NCBI RefSeq assembly: GCF_900155615.1
Contig: NZ_FUHT01000003.1
Span: 186,001-250,000, forward strand
From: Massiliimalia massiliensis
Lineage (GTDB): Bacteria > Bacillota > Clostridia > Oscillospirales > Ruminococcaceae
Direction: 5' to 3'
Length of the DNA: 64,000 nt
Under the pieces are notes generated by a model. The model had not been told where the DNA came from. It did no database searches and saw nothing but the letters and a program-made list of their open reading frames with translations. Positions within the stretch are counted from its first letter, which is position 1; each line of letters starts with the position of its first letter. Positions 1-6,348 of this stretch are shown here, piece by piece. Position numbers and translations under genes: made by a program.

Positions 1-298
1 AAGCAGGACGCAGCTCTTCACTGTACTGCAATAAAGCTCTGGATAAACCGTGGCGGATTGCACCAGCCTGTCCGGTAACGCCGCCGCCGGTGACATTGCA
101 GACAATGTCAAATTTACCGAGGGTATCGGTCAGGTTCAACGGCTGACGGACAATCAGCTTTAAGGTTTCCAGTCCAAAGTAATCGTCAATATCTCTGCCG
201 TTGATGGTGATCGTACCAGTACCGGCATATACTCTTACGCGGGCAACAGAACTTTTTCTTCTTCCGGTGCCGTAGAAATAAGGTTTAGAATCGTACAT
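1..298 (-). CDS. rpsI: 30S ribosomal protein S9 (partial, C-terminus off the window)
   Basis: Small-subunit ribosomal protein S9. About 99 N-terminal codons are visible of the family's usual ~130; the 3' end lies beyond base 1. The product begins [20 protein letters not shown], and the GTGRRK motif followed by the NVTGGG and GQAGAIRHG segments is characteristic of S9. The ATG at 296-298 has an AGGAGG ribosome-binding site just upstream. It follows rplM on the same strand with a 17-base gap, the usual rplM-rpsI operon order, so both probably share the promoter at 786-814. Confidence 0.96.
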   Translation of the reverse strand, partial: MYDSKPYFYGTGRRKSSVARVRVYAGTGTITINGRDIDDYFGLETLKLIVRQPLNLTDTLGKFDIVCNVTGGGVTGQAGAIRHGLSRALLQYSEELRPA

Positions 299-315
299 CT
301 GTAGTTGCCTCCTTC

Positions 316-744
316 TTATAATGTGTAAGCTTCAGGTTTCTGAGCAGCATGGCCGTGTTCAGAGCCTTTTACAACTCTCAGGCGGCGGAGCTGGTTTCTA
401 CCCAAAACAGTGTCAGGAAGCATACCTTTTACAGCCAGCATCATGGCTTTTTCCGGATTGCTCTGCATTAAATGAGAATATTTGATTTCTTTCAGGCCGC
501 CGATCCAGCCGGTGTGCCATCTGTAAAATTTCTGTTCCGCCTTGTTACCGGTTAAAACAGCTTTTTCACAGTTGATGATGATAACGTGATCGCCGCAGTC
601 GCAGTGCGGTGCGAAAGAAGGTTTGTGTTTTCCACGCAATACGTGGGCAGCCTTAGCGGCAACACGCCCCAAAGGTTTTCCTTCGGCGTCTATCACATAC
701 CATTTGCGGCTAACTTCCTGAGCCTTTGGCATTGTAGTTGACAT
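316..744 (-). CDS. rplM: 50S ribosomal protein L13
   Basis: Large-subunit ribosomal protein L13, 142 residues, the normal length. Visible family motifs include [15 protein letters not shown] near the N-terminus, the GDHVIIIN segment and the GMLP motif followed by basic residues. An in-frame ATG lies 36 bases further upstream, but the ATG at 744 is preceded by GGAGGAACGAAT, a well-placed ribosome-binding site, so I start there. It is the first gene of a two-gene operon with rpsI. The leader predicted from the promoter is only ~35 bases, leaving no room for a structured autoregulatory leader. Confidence 0.96.
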   Translation of the reverse strand: MSTTMPKAQEVSRKWYVIDAEGKPLGRVAAKAAHVLRGKHKPSFAPHCDCGDHVIIINCEKAVLTGNKAEQKFYRWHTGWIGGLKEIKYSHLMQSNPEKAMMLAVKGMLPDTVLGRNQLRRLRVVKGSEHGHAAQKPEAYTL

Positions 745-785
745 ATTCGTTCCTCCAATATCATTTTGAATCAGTAACATGACCT

Positions 786-814
786 ATTATAATGAATTCA
801 GAAGAAATCGTCAA
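786..814 (-). promoter_or_regulatory. sigma-A promoter of rplM-rpsI
   Basis: On the minus strand TTGACG (809-814) and TATAAT (786-791) are separated by 17 bases, a near-consensus housekeeping promoter. The predicted transcription start is near 779. Confidence 0.8.
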
Positions 815-1046
815 TTGAAATTTTTGGCTTATATTAAAATATATCTCTTATACTCTTAAAATCTCTTTATTTTGCTCTGTTTCTCTCTTTATCTCAACTT
901 TCGTTTCATTTTTTGAATTTTGTCGAAAAGCTGGAGCCGGGACTCTAAAATGCGTTGGTTTTGGAGATTCTCACAATAGAATTTCCTCCAAAAGCAATAT
1001 TTGACAGAGAAGCTTTTTGTTTTGAGTATGAATTTGATTGTTATTG

Positions 1047-1055
1047 TGGTATGAT
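1047..1055 (+). promoter_or_regulatory. Extended -10 promoter of the oxidoreductase gene
   Basis: TGGTATGAT forms an extended -10 element (TG at 1047-1048, TATGAT at 1050-1055). No good -35 is visible at normal spacing. Apart from the two divergent promoters, nothing else is recognisable in the intergenic stretch 781-1090, which is AT-rich and shows no hairpin gene. Confidence 0.5.
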
Positions 1056-1090
1056 AGCATCAAGAAATCGAAAATAAGGGAGGATCACAT

Positions 1091-2200
1091 ATGAAAACGG
1101 TTAAAATCGCAATGATCGGTGTTGGCGCCATCAGCGGCATTTATCTGGAGAATATTACAAAAACATTCCATGAAATCGAGCTTGTGGGTGTATGCGACCT
1201 GATTCGTGAGCGTGCGGAAAAGGCACAGCAGGAATATCATGTCCCAAAGCTTTATGAAACGATGCATGACGCGTTTGCCGACAGCGAGGTGGATATTGTA
1301 TTAAACCTTACCCGGCCATACGAACATTTTGAAGTGACCTCAGAAGCGCTGAAGGCCGGAAAACACGTCTATTCCGAAAAGCCGCTGGGCGCGACGCTGG
1401 AGGAAGGGGAAGCACTGGCAAAGCTGGCAGAGGAGAAGGGCCTGATGCTGGGCGGTGCTCCGGACACCTTTTTGGGTGCCGGAATCCAGACCTGCAGGGA
1501 ACTGATTGACAAGGGAATGATCGGTGACCCGATTGGCGCGGCTGCGTTTATGGTCTGCCGCGGGCACGAGAGCTGGCATCCTGACCCGGCGTTTTATTAC
1601 CAGTTTGGCGGCGGACCGATGATGGATATGGGGCCTTATTATGTCACCGCCCTGGTTAACCTGCTTGGAGGAGTGAAGGGTGTTACCGGCGTGACAAAAT
1701 CCTCGTTCCCGAAACGGGTCATTACCAGCGAGCCGCATCGCGGGGAAATCGTGGATGTGGAAGTCCCGACCTATGTGACGGGTATTCTCGACTTTGAAAG
1801 CGGCGCGACAGGTACGATTTTCACTACCTTTGACGTTCACTACAAACAGCAGGCCCGGTTTGAGCTTTATGGCTCTGAGGGGACGCTTTTGATTCCCGAC
1901 CCGAACTATTTCGGCGGGCAGATCCAGCTTTTGCGTCCGGAAGATGGGGAATACCGGGAAATCCCGCTCATGTTTGACTATAAGGAAAACAGCCGCGCTC
2001 TGGGCCTGGCAGATATGGCGAAGGCGCTGCAAACAGGACGGGAATTCCGCGCGGACGTCCAGCAGACGCTGCATGTCCTGGAAATTTTGACTGCGTTTGA
2101 AAAGAGCAGCGCAAAAAGGGCATATCTCCCGATTATCCATAGATATACCCGCCGCCAGCCGATGAAGCATAACCCAATCCACGGTATTTTAGATGAATAA
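1091..2200 (+). CDS. Gfo/Idh/MocA family NAD(P)-dependent oxidoreductase
   Basis: Cytoplasmic dehydrogenase of the Gfo/Idh/MocA family, 369 residues. The N-terminal Rossmann fold opens with IGVGAISG (residues ~9-16). The conserved EKPLG motif, carrying the substrate/cofactor lysine, lies near residue 97. The C-terminal half is the family's beta-sheet substrate domain. GGAGG precedes the ATG. The gene stands alone between its own promoter and a bidirectional terminator, so context gives no clue to the substrate. Inositol, glucose-fructose or another sugar are all possible. The family assignment is secure, the reaction is not. Confidence 0.9.
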   Translation: MKTVKIAMIGVGAISGIYLENITKTFHEIELVGVCDLIRERAEKAQQEYHVPKLYETMHDAFADSEVDIVLNLTRPYEHFEVTSEALKAGKHVYSEKPLGATLEEGEALAKLAEEKGLMLGGAPDTFLGAGIQTCRELIDKGMIGDPIGAAAFMVCRGHESWHPDPAFYYQFGGGPMMDMGPYYVTALVNLLGGVKGVTGVTKSSFPKRVITSEPHRGEIVDVEVPTYVTGILDFESGATGTIFTTFDVHYKQQARFELYGSEGTLLIPDPNYFGGQIQLLRPEDGEYREIPLMFDYKENSRALGLADMAKALQTGREFRADVQQTLHVLEILTAFEKSSAKRAYLPIIHRYTRRQPMKHNPIHGILDE

Positions 2201-2201
2201 C

Positions 2202-2233
2202 AAAAAAGCCGCTGATATTATCAGCGGCTTTTT
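2202..2233. terminator. Bidirectional intrinsic terminator (oxidoreductase / lexA)
   Basis: GCCGCTGA (2208-2215) pairs with TCAGCGGC (2221-2228). It is flanked by six A on the left and five T on the right, so it works for both convergent genes. Confidence 0.9.
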
Positions 2234-2242
2234 CTGTCCTTA

Positions 2243-2818
2243 TTAGAAATATCGAATCGAGGCGATGACCTTGCCGAGGATGGCTACCTCGTTCACGATG
2301 ATCGGGTCATAGTCGTCGTTTTCCGGCTGCAGGCGGTAATGCCCGTCCTCCTTATAGAAGGTTTTTGCAGTGGCGGAATCGTCTACCAGAGCCACCACGA
2401 TTTCCCCGTTCCCCGCGACCGGAGTTTTCCGTACAATAACAGTATCTCCGTCAAAGATGCCGACGTTAATCATGCTGTCTCCCTGGATACGCAGCGCAAA
2501 GAGCTCGTCCGGATGTCCGAAGCCGCTGTCAAAGGGAACGTAGCCCTCGATATTTTCAATCGCTGTAATCGGCGCGCCGGCTGCAACCGCACCGACAATA
2601 GGGATACGCGAAACATTGGAATTCGGCAGGCGGATTGACCGGTTGGAGTTTCCGGTTTTTTCAATCAGCCCCTCCTCGCACAGTTCATTGATATAGCGGT
2701 GGACTGTAGAGGTCGATTTAATCCCGAGGTCTTTGCAGATTTCCCGGACAGTAGGGGAAATATCGTTCGAGATCCGGTCGACGATATATTCATAAATTAA
2801 CTTTGACTTGTCATTCAC
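2243..2818 (-). CDS. lexA: SOS repressor LexA
   Basis: Transcriptional repressor and self-cleaving serine protease of the SOS regulon. The N-terminal winged helix-turn-helix reads SPTVREICKDLG and STSTVHRYINEL. The C-terminal S24 peptidase domain carries the Ala-Gly cleavage site (AVAAGAP), the nucleophile in GDSM and the lysine in ATAKTF. I place the start at a GTG (2816-2818) because GAGGTGG sits five bases upstream, giving 191 residues. A GTG nine bases earlier would add three residues but has a poorer site. It is divergent from the small-RNA/Smr locus and has an inverted repeat over its promoter. Confidence 0.95.
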   Translation of the reverse strand: MNDKSKLIYEYIVDRISNDISPTVREICKDLGIKSTSTVHRYINELCEEGLIEKTGNSNRSIRLPNSNVSRIPIVGAVAAGAPITAIENIEGYVPFDSGFGHPDELFALRIQGDSMINVGIFDGDTVIVRKTPVAGNGEIVVALVDDSATAKTFYKEDGHYRLQPENDDYDPIIVNEVAILGKVIASIRYF

Positions 2819-2861
2819 AGGAGCCACCTCAACTTTATTTTCTTTATGGAAGATTTACTAT

Positions 2862-2890
2862 ATTGTAGCATATTTTCCGTATAAAGTCAC
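2862..2890 (-). promoter_or_regulatory. Probable lexA promoter
   Basis: On the minus strand TACAAT (2862-2867) is preceded by GTGACT (2885-2890) at 17-base spacing. The -10 is good and the -35 is imperfect. The -35 lies inside an inverted repeat. Confidence 0.5.
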
Positions 2891-2906
2891 GATTTTTTGT
2901 GACTTT
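2883..2906. promoter_or_regulatory. Inverted repeat over the lexA -35, possible operator
   Basis: AAAGTCAC (2883-2890) and GTGACTTT (2899-2906) form a perfect 8-base dyad with an 8-base spacer, overlapping the lexA -35. It does not match the Firmicutes LexA box (GAAC-N4-GTTC), and no such box is visible in the lexA upstream region. Confidence 0.45.
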
Positions 2907-2926
2907 TTATATAAATTCACATATTT

Positions 2927-2957
2927 TTAACACAATACAAGAAAAATGGTGTATAAT
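2927..2957 (+). promoter_or_regulatory. Promoter of the small-RNA/Smr locus
   Basis: TTAACA (2927-2932) and TATAAT (2952-2957) are separated by 19 bases. The -10 is perfect, and the predicted start is near 2964. Confidence 0.55.
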
Positions 2958-2962
2958 AAAGA

Positions 2963-3067
2963 CACTCATTAGATGAGTGAGTTTTATACTCTACCCTCCT
3001 CAATAAATACCCCTCAAGTAAGTATTTGCAAAAACGCGATGAAGCCCCCACTTCATCGCCGTTTTTG
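2963..3067 (+). ncRNA. Candidate small RNA with C-rich motifs, or attenuated leader of smr
   Basis: About 104 bases run from the predicted start (~2964) to a strong intrinsic terminator. Elements in order: a 5' hairpin CACTCAT-TAG-ATGAGTG (2963-2979); an unpaired CCCTCCTC (2994-3001); a hairpin AAATAC/GTATTT (3005-3010/3022-3027) whose loop holds CCCTC; and a terminator with CGATGAAG/CTTCATCG (3037-3044/3051-3058), a CCCCCA loop and outer AAAAACG/CGTTTTT arms. The motif TACCCYCYTCAA occurs twice and is complementary to Shine-Dalgarno sequences. It resembles no RNA family I can name. It could be a trans-acting sRNA or an attenuator for the downstream gene. Confidence 0.5.
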
Positions 3068-3134
3068 TGTCCGCAGTCTTTTTGGAGAACTGACGGCACA
3101 GGGGACGGGAATGAAGATGAAAAGGCGGTTTAGA

Positions 3135-3371
3135 ATGGGCGTTTTGACAATGACAGTAGATATTCATGGCATGACAGCAGAGCAGGCCAAGCGGCTGCTG
3201 CTACAAAAAATTGACCGTCTGCCGAAGGATTATGGGCAGATTATTGTCATCCACGGGTATCACGCAGGAAACCGCTTGCAGACAATGGTGCGAAAAGAGC
3301 TGAAGCATACCCGTCTGAAACGGCGGATTCTTACGATGAATGCCGGGGAGACGATCCTGGTTATTGAATAG
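3135..3371 (+). CDS. Small Smr-domain protein
   Basis: About 78 residues forming a near-minimal Smr domain. VDIHGMTAEQAKRLL carries the conserved DIHG motif near the N-terminus, and IIVIHGYHAGNRLQ matches the HGxG-like core of the family. Smr domains occur in MutS2 and in free-standing nucleases or RNA-binding proteins; this one has no MutS part. The ATG at 3135 has AAAGGCGG upstream; ATGs at 3111 and 3117 are possible alternatives. It lies downstream of a terminator, so its expression may depend on read-through. Confidence 0.72.
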   Translation: MGVLTMTVDIHGMTAEQAKRLLLQKIDRLPKDYGQIIVIHGYHAGNRLQTMVRKELKHTRLKRRILTMNAGETILVIE

Positions 3372-3415
3372 GGGATATTCGGAACGAACGTCCCGGTCAA
3401 AAGGACGCAAGCCTG

Positions 3416-3448
3416 AAACGCTGTTGAAAAGCAGCGTTTTTTATTTTT
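3416..3448 (+). terminator. Intrinsic terminator after the Smr gene
   Basis: AAACGCTG (3416-3423) pairs with CAGCGTTT (3432-3439), followed by a T-rich run. It overlaps the end of the convergent nadC. Confidence 0.85.
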
Positions 3449-4280
3449 CAATTTTCATAGAAATGTCAAAGCATTTAACCGAATGGGTCAGCGCGCCGAG
3501 AGAGATGATATCCACCCCGGTTTTTGCCACGTCGGCAATATTGTCCAGCGTGATATTCCCGGAGGCCTCCAGCTTTGCGCGGCCTGCGGCCATCTCGACT
3601 GCCTTTGCCATAGCAGCGTAATCCATATTGTCCAGCATGATGACGTTGCAGCCGCAGTCAAGCGCTTCCTGCACCTCGTCGAGATTCCGGGTTTCAACCT
3701 CGATCATTACCATATGGCCAGTCCTGGCCCGCAGTGCGTTGACCGCCCCGGTAATTCCGCCGTAGGCGTCGATATGGTTGTCCTTAAGCATGGCGGCGTC
3801 GCTGAGGTTATAGCGGTGATTCCGTCCGCCGCCCACAACGACGGCATATTTCTGGATCGGGCGGAGCCCCGGCATGGTTTTCCGGGTACAGGCGATGGCT
3901 GCGTTCGTCCCGGCTGTCAGGTCGACGCATTTTCGTGTCGCGGTCGCAATACCGGACATGTGCTGAATCAGGTTTAACGCGGTACGTTCCCCTTTGAGCA
4001 TTGCCTTTGTTTTGCCGGTGAACGTTACAATGATATCTCCCTTTTGCACTGGCTCGCCGTCTTTTTTGTAAATGGTATACTGCAGGGTATCGTCCAACAG
4101 GGTAAATACCCGCATCGCAATATCAATCCCGCAGACAATCCCGCTGTCCTTCGCCAGGAATTTTGCGTTGGAGACGCTGTCGTCGTCAATCAGGTAATCG
4201 GTAGTGACGTCGATATAATTGATATCCTCCTGCAAAGCGCGTTTGATCAGATCATCAATATAAAATAAGGGAAGTTCCAT
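3441..4280 (-). CDS. nadC: Nicotinate-nucleotide pyrophosphorylase (carboxylating)
   Basis: Quinolinate phosphoribosyltransferase, 279 residues. It converts quinolinate and PRPP to nicotinate mononucleotide in de novo NAD synthesis. Family motifs: ERTALNLIQHMSGIAT, CTRKTMPGLR and GGGRNHRYNLSDAAMLKDNH carry the substrate-binding Arg, His and Lys residues, and the C-terminal barrel contains EVETRNLDE and MLDNMD. It follows nadB with 13 bases between and is probably translated from the same transcript. nadA, the remaining gene of the pathway, is not in the window. Confidence 0.96.
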   Translation of the reverse strand: MELPLFYIDDLIKRALQEDINYIDVTTDYLIDDDSVSNAKFLAKDSGIVCGIDIAMRVFTLLDDTLQYTIYKKDGEPVQKGDIIVTFTGKTKAMLKGERTALNLIQHMSGIATATRKCVDLTAGTNAAIACTRKTMPGLRPIQKYAVVVGGGRNHRYNLSDAAMLKDNHIDAYGGITGAVNALRARTGHMVMIEVETRNLDEVQEALDCGCNVIMLDNMDYAAMAKAVEMAAGRAKLEASGNITLDNIADVAKTGVDIISLGALTHSVKCFDISMKIEK

Positions 4281-4293
4281 TTTCCTTTCTCCT

Positions 4294-5748
4294 TTACAGC
4301 AGTTCTTTTAAAATGATATACGCAACCGTAACCAGGCTGAGAGCCTCCACATAGTTGCGGTCAACCCGATAAGGCGTCTGTTCCAACATTTTTTTCAGTT
4401 CAGCGATCCGCTCATAGCCCTTGACAATTTCCTGCTGGTTCGGCACGACGAAATAGGCGCGCTGCATGATGGCGCGTGTTTCGGTACGGATGCCGGACGG
4501 CAGCGGCAGGGTGTTTTCATCCTCCGGGAATACAGCAGATTTAATCGGGCCGCCGGTTGATTTCATCAAGCGGTTGATTTCATCCGCAGCGCGGTGGGAG
4601 AATACGAGCGCCTCCAGCAGTGAGTTGCTGGCAAGCCGATTGTTTCCGTGGACGCCGGTATGGGAGCATTCCCCAGCGGCGTAAAGTCCGTCGATTGAGG
4701 TTTTTCCTTCGGTGGATACGTCGATCCCGCCCATGAGGTAATGCTGGCAGGGATAGACTGGAATTGGTTCTTTTGTCATATCAACGCCCTGCTTGAGGAC
4801 ATTTTCATAGATCATCGGGAACCGGTTTTTCACTGCTTCCGGATCCTTGTGGGTAATATCCAGGTAGAATTCACTGGAACCGGTTGCCTTCTCTTCTTCC
4901 ATAATGGCGTGGGAGACAACGTCCCGCGGCGCCAGCTCCAGGCGCTCGTCATACTTCTGCATGAAGCGCTCTCTGTGGCAGTTCAGAAGATAAGCCCCTT
5001 CTCCGCGGACTGATTCGGAAATCAGGAAGGTCTCGCGGGTGAGCTTGTTGGCGAATCCGGTCGGATGAAACTGAACCAGGTGAAGGTTTCGGATTTTTGC
5101 GCCCAGGCGGTAGGCCAGCGCGATGCCGTCGCCGGTTGCAATTTTGGAGTTGGTCGTGTATTCATATACCCGTCCTATCCCACCGGTTGCCAGCAGGCAG
5201 TAATAGGAGCTGACCACCTGGTGTTCACCGTCTATGTAGATGTCAAAGCTAAAGTTTGTCCCTTTTTTTATTCCGCAGACAATGCTGTTTTCCGCTACAT
5301 CGATATTCGGGCGGGACTTGACAGTCTCGATTAAGGTTTCCACGATAGCGCGCCCGGTGAAATCCTTGTGATGCAGGATTCTGGGCTTGGAGTGTCCGCC
5401 CTCCAGCGTGAAATGGATAGCTCCGTCAACCTTGTCAAAGTCAACCCCATACTCGATTAATTTGCGGACCTCCTGCGGGCCCTGGTTGACCAAAATGTCA
5501 ACCGAATCCTTGTTGTTTTTAAAGCCTCCTGCGATCAGTGTATCGTTAAAATGGGAATCAACGCTGTCGTGCTGGGTATCAATTACTGCGGCCACACCGC
5601 CCTGTGCAAGAGCGGAATTGCTCAGCACCAAGCTCCGTTTGCAGAGCAGCAGAACACGCAGGGCCGGATCGAGGTTCAGCGCGCCATAAAGGCCCGCGAC
5701 GCCGCTTCCAACAATTACGACATCATAATCTTTTTTCACATTGTTCAC
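4294..5748 (-). CDS. nadB: L-aspartate oxidase
   Basis: FAD-dependent oxidase making iminoaspartate for quinolinate synthesis, 484 residues. The FAD-binding dinucleotide fold reads VIVGSGVAGLYGAL. The succinate-dehydrogenase-like motifs SALAQGGVAA, TGGIGRVYEYTTNS, HPTG and GECSHTGVHGNNRLASNSL are intact. The C-terminal helical domain is a little shorter than in longer homologues. The start is a GTG at 5748, and a GTG three codons later is equally possible because neither has a strong ribosome-binding site. It heads a nadB-nadC operon, with a perfect palindrome over its -10 region suggesting repression. Confidence 0.95.
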   Translation of the reverse strand: MNNVKKDYDVVIVGSGVAGLYGALNLDPALRVLLLCKRSLVLSNSALAQGGVAAVIDTQHDSVDSHFNDTLIAGGFKNNKDSVDILVNQGPQEVRKLIEYGVDFDKVDGAIHFTLEGGHSKPRILHHKDFTGRAIVETLIETVKSRPNIDVAENSIVCGIKKGTNFSFDIYIDGEHQVVSSYYCLLATGGIGRVYEYTTNSKIATGDGIALAYRLGAKIRNLHLVQFHPTGFANKLTRETFLISESVRGEGAYLLNCHRERFMQKYDERLELAPRDVVSHAIMEEEKATGSSEFYLDITHKDPEAVKNRFPMIYENVLKQGVDMTKEPIPVYPCQHYLMGGIDVSTEGKTSIDGLYAAGECSHTGVHGNNRLASNSLLEALVFSHRAADEINRLMKSTGGPIKSAVFPEDENTLPLPSGIRTETRAIMQRAYFVVPNQQEIVKGYERIAELKKMLEQTPYRVDRNYVEALSLVTVAYIILKELL

Positions 5749-5786
5749 ATCCCAAGGTCATTATTCAGTCTGATAGCTTATAAAAA

Positions 5787-5808
5787 GATATACTAATTTT
5801 AGTATATC
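5787..5808. promoter_or_regulatory. Perfect palindrome over the nadB -10, probable operator
   Basis: GATATACTAA (5787-5796) and TTAGTATATC (5799-5808) form a perfect 10-base dyad around two T. It covers the predicted -10 of nadB, the usual place for a repressor. The cognate regulator is unknown. An NAD-responsive repressor such as the NiaR family is a plausible inference only. Confidence 0.6.
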
Positions 5809-5830
5809 ACAATTGCTATTCCCCTCGCAA
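5801..5830 (-). promoter_or_regulatory. nadB-nadC promoter
   Basis: On the minus strand TTGCGA (5825-5830) and TATACT (5801-5806) are separated by 18 bases. The -10 lies inside the palindrome at 5787-5808. Confidence 0.65.
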
Positions 5831-5963
5831 CAGGTTTCTTTACTTTTTCATTTGTGACACCGAAAAAAGGATCATTTTGTCTGGGATTCGGCGCCAGTGA
5901 ATAATTCGGTATGGATGCGGACAATACTGTTATTGCTGTTTTCTTTGGAAAAGTGCATAATTT

Positions 5964-6015
5964 GGAACCAGTTCCTGCCAGGGAAACTGAACAAACTGCG
6001 TTTCCTCGCAGGAAA
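5964..6015. promoter_or_regulatory. Tandem palindromes upstream of the RNase J promoter
   Basis: Two closely similar dyads, TTCCTGCCAGGGAA (5972-5985) and TTCCTCGCAGGAAA (6002-6015), start 30 bases apart, about three helical turns. A third palindrome, GGAACCAGTTCC (5964-5975), overlaps the first. The pair ends 14 bases before the -35 of the RNase J promoter, a position typical of regulator sites. No regulator can be named. Confidence 0.35.
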
Positions 6016-6029
6016 GCCTGCAATTTTAG

Positions 6030-6058
6030 TTGACATTAGGGAGAAAGGGCATTACAAT
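6030..6058 (+). promoter_or_regulatory. Near-consensus promoter of the RNase J gene
   Basis: TTGACA (6030-6035) and TACAAT (6053-6058) are separated by 17 bases. The predicted start is near 6065. Confidence 0.8.
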
Positions 6059-6064
6059 GAAAAC

Positions 6065-6348
6065 AAAGAAACAGTTCGGTTGCAGGTTTTTTTATTATGA
6101 TCAGAAGGAAGCAAGACAATTTTGAATTTCGTTTTTGCTGTGCTTTCTTCACCTCCGGTGTTCCAAAGAAGCGCATATGTGAACGGCTGACAAAGGGAAT
6201 CCCCAATGAGTCGCTCTTGGATGAAAACCGGAATACATAAGAACATCAACAGAATATGGGGACGGAAAGATTCGGCGGAGCAGAAAATGCTCGGCTTTGT
6301 ATTAATGTCGGCTTTCTTTTCCCATTTGTACGAAGAGAGGGGAATATT
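6065..6348 (+). other. Long 5' leader of the RNase J mRNA
   Basis: About 284 untranslated bases separate the predicted start from the GTG of the RNase J gene. A small hairpin GAGCA/TGCTC lies near 6278-6292. I see no terminator, no known riboswitch and no convincing gene. Long leaders are sometimes used for autoregulation by RNases, but nothing here proves that. Confidence 0.4.

Noticed and set aside
1340-2182. 280-codon open frame on the minus strand opposite the oxidoreductase
   Set aside because: It is antisense to a clear Gfo/Idh/MocA gene and has no ribosome-binding site or family motif; long antisense frames are common at this base composition.
3381-3394. GGAACGAACGTCCC, 12 of 14 matches to the Bacillus LexA box
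   Set aside because: It lies between two convergent gene ends, not near a promoter, and one half-site is changed at a key base.
6090-6120. GAAGGAAGCAAG, resembling the SRP RNA tip GGAAGGAAGCAGC
   Set aside because: The flanking bases cannot form the helix 8 stem, and no closing stem or terminator is present.
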